Below are positions 1 through 5,701 of a DNA stretch of 5,701 nt, piece after piece. A model generated the notes under the pieces. The model was not told the DNA's origin and ran no database searches. It saw nothing but the letters and a program-made list of their open reading frames with translations. A program made the position numbers and the translations under genes. This DNA is from Candidatus Rifleibacteriota bacterium. Its GTDB lineage: Bacteria > Muiribacteriota > Ozemobacteria > Ozemobacterales > Ozemobacteraceae. Numbering within the stretch: position 1 is the first letter of the stretch; the number at the start of each line of letters is the position of its first letter. The stretch spans positions 1-5,701 of the forward strand of contig JAQUZA010000227.1 of the NCBI GenBank assembly GCA_028691595.1, in the 5' to 3' direction.

Positions 1-564
1 ACGTTCGCGGGAATGCAGGGCGCTACAAGTGTAGTATTCAACCCAAGTGACGAAACAATCGGATATTTGACTAACACCAACAATGAAATTATTCGCTTCA
101 GCCCAATTATCTGGGATCTGGTTCCAGATGTATTACCAATCACCCAAGCCGAAAACATTACGTTTAATGGGCTTGCAAGAATCAGATATTCAAGCATAAA
201 TACCAACTACGGAAGCAAGGTTTGCGTTGCAGACACCAACAACAATCGTGTTGTCAGGTTTTTGACAACTGCAGACGGAAAGGACCCTCTAACAAATTCC
301 CTTGCGGTAAATGCTTCATCTCCTATAGATATGGCCTTCACCCTTAATAACCTTATTACTTTAAGTAATGCCGACAGTAAGGTTTCCGTGCATCGTATTA
401 CTTCAGACACAAGCACTCATTTAATGGATTTCGGCAAGGCTGGCAACGGAGCCGGTGAGTTTAACAGCCCAATATCTGTTTATTTTAACGATAAAGATCT
501 GTTTATTCTTGAGGCAACCCGTCTACAAGTCATTCGCAGTGGCCAAGATGACTGGTTGAAGTAA
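1..564 (+). CDS. NHL-repeat beta-propeller protein, C-terminal fragment (5' end outside window)
   Basis: The frame is open from base 1 (codons begin T-F-A-G before the first ATG at 13), so this is the last 187 residues of a longer protein and the ATG at 13 is probably internal. Two segments look like NHL repeats. Residues 74-87 of the fragment read VCVADTNNNRVVRF, close to the family pattern 'lyVADtgNnRIqvF'. Residues 144-180 begin FGKAGNGAGEF, then show N-S-P and end in LQVIRS, like 'FGs.GsG.GqF..P.gva...RIqVi'. An earlier segment (about residues 12-33) ends in NEIIRF and may be another blade. NHL propellers are usually extracytoplasmic or surface ligand-binding scaffolds, but any signal peptide or other domain would lie upstream, so location and function are unknown. 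The fragment is rich in Asn, Ser and Thr and at roughly 42% GC is more AT-rich than the opposing operon. It is convergent with trmFO and functionally unrelated as far as can be seen. Confidence 0.75.
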   Translation, partial: TFAGMQGATSVVFNPSDETIGYLTNTNNEIIRFSPIIWDLVPDVLPITQAENITFNGLARIRYSSINTNYGSKVCVADTNNNRVVRFLTTADGKDPLTNSLAVNASSPIDMAFTLNNLITLSNADSKVSVHRITSDTSTHLMDFGKAGNGAGEFNSPISVYFNDKDLFILEATRLQVIRSGQDDWLK

Positions 565-574
565 AGATTCTATC

Positions 575-611
575 AAAAAGGCCGGTGAACCATTGGTTCA
601 CCGGCCTTTTT
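575..611. terminator. Bidirectional rho-independent terminator between convergent genes
   Basis: A perfect 17-bp inverted repeat (arms 575-591 and 595-611) flanks a 3-nt ATT loop. The core is GGCCGGTGAACC paired with GGTTCACCGGCC, flanked by five A on the left and five T on the right. On the plus strand it begins 10 nt after the NHL-protein stop and ends in TTTTTGTTT. On the minus strand it lies 26 nt past the trmFO stop and ends in TTTTT. It can therefore serve both transcription units, with the plus direction having the better U-tract. Confidence 0.93.
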
Positions 612-637
612 GTTTATGACCGCCTTAAACTTAGAGC

Positions 638-1975
638 TTAGAGCTGATCGAAGAATTCGCGAAACTCACGGCGGGCCTGGCGAATGATCTGTTCTTTACG
701 CACCTCACCTTTGGCGTTTGCGTCTTCGCCGCTGAAAATGCCGAAATTGGCGTTCATCGGGTGAAATTCCTTATGGCCGGCAAAGGTGATGTAATTGATC
801 AGGCCACCGAGCATGGTAGCTGGTGGGGCAACCACCGGTTCCTTGCCGTTAATGATACGAACGGCATTGATACCAGCCAGCAACCCCGAAGCTGCCGACT
901 CGGTGTAGCCCTCAACCCCGCACAGCTGGCCGGCAAAGAAAATTCTCGGGTCGGCACGCAACTGCAAAGTTGGCAGCAGCAGTTCGGGTGAGTTGATGTA
1001 TGAATTGCGATGCATCTGGCCAAGTCTGATAAAATCGGCTTTCTCGAGGCCCGGAATCATGCCGAACACCCGCTTCTGTTCGGGGTGTTTAAGATTGGTC
1101 TGAAAACCAACCATGTTATACAGGCTGGCGAGCAGGTTATCCTGGCGCAGCTGCACAACTGCATATGGCCGTCGGCCGGTTCTGGGGTCAGTGAAGCCAA
1201 CGGGTTTCATCGGGCCAAAGCGCAACGAATCAACCCCTGATTCGGCAATTATTTCAACCGGCTGACAGGCACTGAAGAATTTTTTGCGGGCATTTTTTTC
1301 CATATCTGAAAGGTCGATTCTTTCAGCTTCGAGCAAGGCTTTGACAAATTCGAGATACTGATCTTTATTGAGCGGGCAGTTCAGGTAATCGCCGTTGCCT
1401 GGCTCGCCATAGCGATTGCCCTTAAAGGCAACTTCGCGATCGATAGTGTCGGCGGCCACCAGCGGAGCAACCGCGTCATAAAATTCGAGTTTCTTTTTGC
1501 CAAGACGCTTTTGCAGACTTTCGAGCAGGGCCGGAGAAGTCAGCGGGCCGGTGGCCACGATCACCAGACCATCTTCGGGCAGTTCAAGCGCTTCTTCGTT
1601 GACAAAATCAATAAGAGTGTGAGTGCGCAGATAGCGGGTAATTTCGCGGGAAAACGCACCCCGATCAACTGCCAGAGCATTGCCGGCTGGCACCCGGTAT
1701 TTATAGGCTACATCCATGAAGTAGCTGCCAAGCAGGCGCATTTCTTCTTTCAGAAGCCCTGAAGCTCGATCGGGAAGGTTGCTGCCAACCGAGTTGCTGC
1801 AGACCAGCTCAGCGAACTGATCGGATGTATGAGCACCAGTTTGCACTTTCGGTCGCATTTCTATCAGACGCACGGGTATCTGTCGCCTGATCAGCTGATA
1901 AACAGCTTCGGTGCCGGCGAGCCCCGCACCAATAACGGTTACCGCGATTTCTTTATTCTTCTTGCTGCTCGTCAT
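638..1975 (-). CDS. trmFO: Methylenetetrahydrofolate-tRNA-(uracil-5-)-methyltransferase TrmFO
   Basis: TrmFO (formerly Gid) is a cytoplasmic flavoprotein that methylates U54 in the tRNA T-loop, using methylenetetrahydrofolate as carbon donor and FAD for reduction. The 445-residue length is normal for the family. The N-terminal FAD-binding GxGxxG is GAGLAG at residues 16-21, followed by LIEMRP (37-42). The family blocks follow in order: AELVCSNSVGSN (56-66 region, Cys59), GLLKEEMR (73-80), VPAGNALAVDR (95-105), ATGPLTS (141-147), YGEPGNGDYLNCP (189-201), FSACQPVE (234-241, Cys237), FGPMKPVGF (253-261), YNMVGFQTNL (286-295) and FAGQLCGVEGYTES (347-360). Cys59 and Cys237 correspond to the two conserved cysteines implicated in catalysis. 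The ATG at 1975 has a good ribosome site, and the frame overlaps the end of topA by 23 nt. It is the last gene of the operon, followed by the terminator. A few relatives methylate 23S rRNA instead, which sequence alone does not exclude. Confidence 0.97.
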   Translation of the reverse strand: MTSSKKNKEIAVTVIGAGLAGTEAVYQLIRRQIPVRLIEMRPKVQTGAHTSDQFAELVCSNSVGSNLPDRASGLLKEEMRLLGSYFMDVAYKYRVPAGNALAVDRGAFSREITRYLRTHTLIDFVNEEALELPEDGLVIVATGPLTSPALLESLQKRLGKKKLEFYDAVAPLVAADTIDREVAFKGNRYGEPGNGDYLNCPLNKDQYLEFVKALLEAERIDLSDMEKNARKKFFSACQPVEIIAESGVDSLRFGPMKPVGFTDPRTGRRPYAVVQLRQDNLLASLYNMVGFQTNLKHPEQKRVFGMIPGLEKADFIRLGQMHRNSYINSPELLLPTLQLRADPRIFFAGQLCGVEGYTESAASGLLAGINAVRIINGKEPVVAPPATMLGGLINYITFAGHKEFHPMNANFGIFSGEDANAKGEVRKEQIIRQARREFREFFDQL

Positions 1976-4292
1976 TGTCTGTGCCTTCCGGAATCAATTT
2001 AAACTTACATCCCTTGCCTGAACATTTTTTGTAGTTTCCAAGTTTTTTGGTCGAATGCCAGACCGTCGGTGAGCCACATTCCGGGCATAATTCGCCGGTG
2101 GGTTTTGCCCAGGTGGTCAGAGTACAGGCCGGGTAATTTGAACAACCATAGAATAATCGGCCGCGCTTGGATTTCTTTTCGAGCATTCGACCGTTACAGC
2201 CTTCAAGCGGGCAATCAACGCCGACCTCTTTAACGACCGGCCGGGTGTTTTTGCAGGCCGGATAATTGGTGCAGGCGATGAAGCGACCGAATTTGCCGTT
2301 GCGAATGTGCATGTCTGAACCGCACTTATCGCACTTTTCTTCGACCAGTTCGAGTTCGGCCTGTGGGCTGGCCCCGGCGCTCTCGAGAATGGCTGTCATC
2401 TGCATGGGCGGCTGTGGAATACCGTCAGCAAACAACAGAATCTCTTCGGGAATATTGATTGTGGATTTGCAGGCCGGATACCCGGAACAGGCCAGGAACT
2501 TGCCGCTGCGCCCCATGCGCACCACCATCGGCTGCCCGCATTTTTCGCACATGATATCTGACTCGATCTGCACCTTGCCGATTGTCTCTTCGGCAGTCTT
2601 CAGATCACGCATAAATGGCTCATAGAATTCACTGAGCACGTTAACCCAGTCTATTTCGCCCTCTTCGATGCGATCGAGGTAGCTTTCCATAGAGGCGGTA
2701 AAACCGGTATTGATGATATCAGAGAAACATTTTTCAAGAATGTAGTTGACGACAAAGGCAGCATCAGATGGCTGAAACCTGCCATCGACCTTGCGCACAT
2801 ACTTGCGCTGCTGAATTGTATCGACAATGGTGGCATAAGTAGATGGTCGGCCGATTCCCTCTTTTTCAAGGGTTTTGATAATCGATGACTCGCTGTAACG
2901 CGGTGGCGGCGAAGTAAAATGCTGTTCAGCGTGAGTTTCGCAAAGATTCAGCTGCTCACCTTCTTCAAGCAACGGCAGCTTCTGTTTGCCCTCTTCGTTG
3001 CTTTCAGGTTCTGCATCTTCATCGCGGCTGATGTTGTACAGAGAAGTGAAACCATCAAAAGTCATGGTAGTTCCGGCCGCCTGTAAAACGATACCATCGA
3101 TATCGACTTCAACCGTAACCACGTTATAGCGTGCATCTGCCATCTGTGAAGCAACGTAACGTTTCCAGATCAGTGAGTAAAGTTTCAGCTGTTCTGGTTT
3201 CAGCCAGGCAGCCATCTGGTCGGGAGTTCGATGCACCGAAGTCGGCCTGATCGCTTCATGGGCATCCTGGGCACCCTTTTTCATTTTAAAGGTGCGAACA
3301 TTTGCCAGACGGTATTCGCTGCTGTAATTCTCTTTAAGGTAGCCTTCAAGCTCAGAAAGCCCCTCGGGGGCAATTCTGGTCGAGTCAGTTCTCATGTAGG
3401 TGATCAGACCAACCTGGCCTTCGCCCCCGACTTCAACGCCTTCATAAAGCTTCTGGGCGACCGACATGGTTCGACGCGGTGTAAACCCGAACTTTTGTGC
3501 CGCTTCAGTCTGCATGGTACTGGTAATAAAAGGCGGTGGCGGGGCCTGCTTGCGTTCACGACTGTTGACCGAGGTTACTTTGAGATCAGCAGCTTTAATT
3601 TTTGCCAGAATAGCGTCAGAGGTTGCCTTATCAGGAACAGTAGTCTTCTTGCCGGCATATTTGACGAGTTTCAGCTGAAACTTACGCTGCTTTGCCCCTT
3701 TGACTTCTGCCGAAATCACCCAGTATTCTTCGGGTTTGAAGGCAAGAATTTCTTTTTCGCGCTGGCAGATCAAAGCCACAGCAACTGATTGAACCCGGCC
3801 AGCCGAAAGGCCCAGACAAATTTTCTGCCAGAGCAAAGGCGAAAGGCGGTAACCAACCAGACGGTCAAGAATTCTTCTCGACTGCTGGGCATTTACCAGG
3901 GCAAAATCAATATTGCGTGGGTTCTCGAGCGACTTAAGCACATCTTCGCGAGTAATTGAATTGAAAGTAATTCGACACTGCGACATCGGGTCTATATTGA
4001 GAACATTGGCCAGATGCCAGCTGATGGCTTCGCCCTCGCGGTCAGGGTCAGGGGCGAGATAAATACGATCGACGGTGCGGGCAACCTTCTGCAACCGCAG
4101 AATAACTTCTTTGCGGTCTTTAACAACATGAAAATCAGGCACAAAACCGTTTTCTGTGCTGACACCAAACCTTGAGGGCGGCAGATCGATGACATGCCCC
4201 TTGCTGGCTTCGACGATAAAATCCTTGCCGAGAAACTTCGACAGAGTTTTGATTTTACCTGGTGATTCTACGATTATAAGGTTTTTGGTCAT
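1953..4292 (-). CDS. topA: DNA topoisomerase I (type IA) with four C-terminal zinc ribbons
   Basis: TopA relaxes negatively supercoiled DNA by nicking one strand through a 5'-phosphotyrosine and passing the other strand through. The 779 residues hold the full type IA core. The Toprim domain starts with NLIIVESPGKIKT (Glu9, Lys13) and carries the acidic triad DPDRE at 82-86 (Asp82, Asp84, Glu86). LSAGRVQSVA is at 162-171. The active-site block GLITYMRTDSTRI is at 295-307, with Tyr299 as the predicted nucleophile. DAHEAIRP (343-350) and GIGRPSTYATI (479-489) follow. The C-terminus has four tetracysteine ribbons: Cys582/585/602/608, 654/657/674/680, 694/699/717/723 and 736/739/757/762. The first two are separated by a roughly 40-residue linker. 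The start matches the canonical TopA N-terminus. The gene follows the Smg-like gene by 29 nt and its end overlaps trmFO. Reverse gyrase and topoisomerase III are unlikely: there is no helicase domain, and the four ribbons are typical of TopA. Confidence 0.98.
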   Translation of the reverse strand: MTKNLIIVESPGKIKTLSKFLGKDFIVEASKGHVIDLPPSRFGVSTENGFVPDFHVVKDRKEVILRLQKVARTVDRIYLAPDPDREGEAISWHLANVLNIDPMSQCRITFNSITREDVLKSLENPRNIDFALVNAQQSRRILDRLVGYRLSPLLWQKICLGLSAGRVQSVAVALICQREKEILAFKPEEYWVISAEVKGAKQRKFQLKLVKYAGKKTTVPDKATSDAILAKIKAADLKVTSVNSRERKQAPPPPFITSTMQTEAAQKFGFTPRRTMSVAQKLYEGVEVGGEGQVGLITYMRTDSTRIAPEGLSELEGYLKENYSSEYRLANVRTFKMKKGAQDAHEAIRPTSVHRTPDQMAAWLKPEQLKLYSLIWKRYVASQMADARYNVVTVEVDIDGIVLQAAGTTMTFDGFTSLYNISRDEDAEPESNEEGKQKLPLLEEGEQLNLCETHAEQHFTSPPPRYSESSIIKTLEKEGIGRPSTYATIVDTIQQRKYVRKVDGRFQPSDAAFVVNYILEKCFSDIINTGFTASMESYLDRIEEGEIDWVNVLSEFYEPFMRDLKTAEETIGKVQIESDIMCEKCGQPMVVRMGRSGKFLACSGYPACKSTINIPEEILLFADGIPQPPMQMTAILESAGASPQAELELVEEKCDKCGSDMHIRNGKFGRFIACTNYPACKNTRPVVKEVGVDCPLEGCNGRMLEKKSKRGRLFYGCSNYPACTLTTWAKPTGELCPECGSPTVWHSTKKLGNYKKCSGKGCKFKLIPEGTDNDEQQEE
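1984..1989 (-). promoter_or_regulatory. Ribosome binding site of trmFO
   Basis: The minus strand reads GGAAGG eight nt before the trmFO ATG. It lies within the last codons of topA (Pro-Glu-Gly), so ribosomes finishing topA pass over it. This supports the ATG at 1975 and suggests translational coupling. Confidence 0.75.
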
Positions 4293-4295
4293 TTT

Positions 4296-4302
4296 CCCTC
4301 CC
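4296..4302 (-). promoter_or_regulatory. Ribosome binding site of topA
   Basis: The minus strand reads GGGAGGG just before the topA ATG, leaving only 3-4 nt of spacer, which is shorter than usual. A small GC hairpin (CCCG-GCC-CGGG, 4300-4310) overlaps its 5' edge. The match is strong enough to support the ATG at 4292. Confidence 0.7.
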
Positions 4303-4321
4303 GGGCCGGGTGCGCCACGGT

Positions 4322-4816
4322 TCAGTGCAATTCGATCGAATGCGGCAATGCTACTGTTTCCTGGGCCTCAACTTCAGAGGCCGGCTTGTTCATGATTATT
4401 ATCAACTCGAGTCTTGAAGGAGAAACCTGCCGCATATCAGTTTTCCAGATGTATTCGAGCGTCTTTTCAAAATGCAGCGGCGTAATAACCCCGTCTTCAA
4501 CAAGCTTTAAAAGCAACTGCTGTGCTTCGGGAAAAAGCCGCGCCGCTTCACAGGCATGCAGATGCCTGATTCCCCGCACGTTACCGTCATTACTGCGCTT
4601 TCTGCGGCCAACCCTCATTATCGGGTCAACCTTTGCCGTGATCATAGCCACCAGGCTCATGGCTGTGTCAATATCATCGAGCTTAAAACCCTTTTCGAGA
4701 AGCTTGCTGACCATTGGGTCCCGCCCGCTTTCATCGACTCCGCTCGTTTCGATACGTTTTATGACTATACTCATGATTTTCATGATGTTGGTCAATGGGC
4801 TTTTAATGTTGTTCAT
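4322..4816 (-). CDS. smg: Smg / DUF494 family protein of unknown function
   Basis: I assign this 164-residue protein to the Smg (DUF494) family from its pattern and position. Residues 34-58 (LLEKGFKLDDIDTAMSL region) resemble the Smg segment 'L...GF...DI..AL.WL'. Residues 85-110 (HLHACEAARLFPEAQQLLLK, then LVEDGV) resemble 'TPEE.ERL...rgFLlfLeq.gvl'. Residues 132-145 (SPSRLELIIIMNKP) match the C-terminal 'le.lkwviLMvLfn'. Length is close to the roughly 155-160 residues of E. coli Smg. No signal peptide or clear membrane segment is visible, so it is probably cytosolic and mostly helical. A basic stretch, RVGRRKRSNDGNVRG (68-82), stands out. Smg has no established biochemical role. Its location between dprA and topA parallels E. 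coli, where smg lies beside dprA and a topoisomerase zinc-ribbon gene, and strengthens the call. The ATG overlaps the dprA stop as ATGA and has an AAAGG site six nt upstream. Met12 or Met15 would align better with the usual Smg N-terminus but lacks a ribosome site. Confidence 0.75.
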   Translation of the reverse strand: MNNIKSPLTNIMKIMSIVIKRIETSGVDESGRDPMVSKLLEKGFKLDDIDTAMSLVAMITAKVDPIMRVGRRKRSNDGNVRGIRHLHACEAARLFPEAQQLLLKLVEDGVITPLHFEKTLEYIWKTDMRQVSPSRLELIIIMNKPASEVEAQETVALPHSIELH

Positions 4817-5701
4817 AGCCTACCTTTTTCGTTCACTTTCATTCTAGCCTGATAAGTGTTTCCTGCAAGTTTAATCACATAATCTCTCATTTCGAGCTGC
4901 AAAAGTAAAGAAAACAATCGTTCACGCTGCCAGCCAGTTTCAAGAAGGCGATCAACCGAAACCGGCTCGCAATCCAGCTGTGAAAGCAATTTTCTCTCTT
5001 CTTCAGTCAGATCATTTTCTGTCGACGCTGAGCCCTCTGTCGCCTTTGCGGGCAGAAGTTCAGAAAAATATTCGATTATTTCGTCAGGGTCGGTTACGAG
5101 ATTTGCGCCATCGTTTATGAGGCTGATGGTTCCCTCAGAAACTTTCGATTTGATGCTTCCGGGAATCGCAAAAACTTCGCGGTTCTGTTCGGCGGCAAGG
5201 CGGGCGGTGATAAGTGAGCCACTGCGGGCACTCGCTTCAACAACGACCGTAGCTACGCACATCCCCGAAATAATGCGATTGCGAATCGGAAAAAACCATG
5301 GGCGCGCAATAACCCCGGGTGCGTATTCAGAAACGATTGCACCTCTGGTCAGCAGGGCATCACGAATTTTCTGGTTGCCACGCGGGTATACCACGTCAGG
5401 CCCGTTGGCAAGAACGGCAATGGTTCTACCTTCAGCCTCGAGTGCCCCACGGTGAGCGTAGGTATCGATACCCAGAGCCAGGCCACTGACAACGATAAAC
5501 CCGGCTCTGGCAAGCCGGCAGGCGAAGTCTCTGGCGATATCATAGCCCATCTGCGTGCCGTTTCTTGCGCCGACCACGGCAATGGCAGGAGCGCCGGCAT
5601 AGTCTATATTACCTTTAACGAAAAGAGCGACCGGCGAATCGGGTATCTCGCGCAACAAAGCCGGATAATCAGGGTCATTGAAGCACACAAGTCTGACTTC
5701 T
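4813..5701 (-). CDS. dprA: DNA-processing protein DprA (Smf), 5' end outside window
   Basis: DprA binds single-stranded DNA and loads RecA during natural transformation. It is also widespread in bacteria not known to be competent. The frame stays open to the window edge (E-V-R-L before the GTG at 5688). Residues such as DPDYPALLREIPDSP sit where DprA proteins have a conserved internal segment, so the GTG is internal and roughly 70-90 N-terminal residues (usually a SAM-like domain) are missing. Numbering from that GTG, the Rossmann-fold domain shows AVVGARNGTQMG (37-48), VSGLALGIDTYAHRGAL (67-83), DVVYPRGN (98-105), FPIRNRIISG (133-142), VVEASARSGSLITARLA (149-165) and EVFAIPGS (171-178). A polar linker (about 212-226) leads to a C-terminal winged-helix domain (about 227-283), as in many DprA proteins. 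The stop overlaps the Smg-like start by ATGA. It is the most upstream gene visible; the operon promoter must lie at or beyond the right edge. Confidence 0.96.
   Translation of the reverse strand, partial: EVRLVCFNDPDYPALLREIPDSPVALFVKGNIDYAGAPAIAVVGARNGTQMGYDIARDFACRLARAGFIVVSGLALGIDTYAHRGALEAEGRTIAVLANGPDVVYPRGNQKIRDALLTRGAIVSEYAPGVIARPWFFPIRNRIISGMCVATVVVEASARSGSLITARLAAEQNREVFAIPGSIKSKVSEGTISLINDGANLVTDPDEIIEYFSELLPAKATEGSASTENDLTEEERKLLSQLDCEPVSVDRLLETGWQRERLFSLLLQLEMRDYVIKLAGNTYQARMKVNEKGRL
4823..4827 (-). promoter_or_regulatory. Ribosome binding site of the Smg-like gene
   Basis: The minus strand reads AAAGG six nt before the ATG at 4816, inside the last codons of dprA (Lys-Gly). Together with the ATGA stop/start overlap at 4813-4816, it favours this start over the internal Met12 and Met15, and suggests coupling to dprA translation. 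Confidence 0.65.

Noticed and set aside
13..15. ATG at 13 as the start of the NHL protein
   Set aside because: The frame is open through base 1, no ribosome site can be judged in 12 bases, and the protein begins in the middle of propeller sequence.
2266..2625. Plus-strand open frame of 119 codons opposite the TopA zinc ribbons
   Set aside because: Its cysteine and proline pattern comes from reading the Cys-rich ribbon codons in antisense, and the minus-strand protein is unambiguous.
3231..3788. Plus-strand open frame of 185 codons inside topA
   Set aside because: It lies wholly antisense to strongly conserved TopA coding sequence, and its translation shows no recognisable domain.
4386..4852. 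Plus-strand open frames (153 and 98 codons) antisense to the Smg-like gene, one of them hydrophobic
   Set aside because: The minus-strand frame has the ATGA overlap, a ribosome site and a family match. The hydrophobicity looks like a by-product of antisense reading of helix-rich codons.
5686..5688. GTG at 5688 as the dprA start
   Set aside because: The frame stays open to the window edge, and the residues before and after it match an internal DprA segment, so the true start lies outside the window.
1..5701. Defence system, mobile element, CRISPR array or RNA gene
   Set aside because: No transposase, integrase, repeat-spacer pattern, terminal repeats or tRNA-like cloverleaf was seen on either strand. 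DprA alone does not indicate a defence island.

Overview
The window is bacterial, about 50% GC across most of its length. It is dominated by a tightly packed operon on the minus strand, read from right to left: dprA (5' end outside the window), a Smg/DUF494-like gene, topA and trmFO. A second transcription unit, on the plus strand at the left edge, is the 3' end of a gene for an NHL-type beta-propeller protein. The two units converge on a perfect 17-bp hairpin that can act as a shared terminator.

The four minus-strand genes are closely linked. dprA and the Smg-like gene overlap by 4 nt (ATGA), 29 nt separate the Smg-like gene from topA, and topA and trmFO overlap by 23 nt. Each of the three downstream starts has a Shine-Dalgarno match, and two of these lie inside the upstream gene's coding sequence, so translational coupling is likely. 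The products handle nucleic acids: DprA binds single-stranded DNA and loads RecA, TopA relaxes negative supercoils, and TrmFO makes the folate-dependent 5-methyluridine at position 54 of tRNA. The Smg-like protein belongs to a family of unknown function.

From general knowledge, dprA-topA-trmFO order is familiar from Firmicutes, and smg next to dprA and a topoisomerase zinc-ribbon gene is familiar from Gammaproteobacteria. This window combines both. TrmFO instead of the SAM-dependent TrmA argues against a typical gammaproteobacterium. The Smg-like gene and the proteins' divergence argue against a typical Bacillus relative. A deltaproteobacterium-like or less-studied phylum is possible, but the phylum cannot be fixed from the sequence alone.

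I found no tRNA, rRNA, CRISPR array, insertion sequence, attachment site or defence system. This is a conserved housekeeping locus rather than an accessory island. The most interesting item is the uncharacterised Smg-like gene and its placement. No intergenic stretch exceeds 300 bases: the longest is the 73-nt convergent gap (565-637), which holds the terminator.
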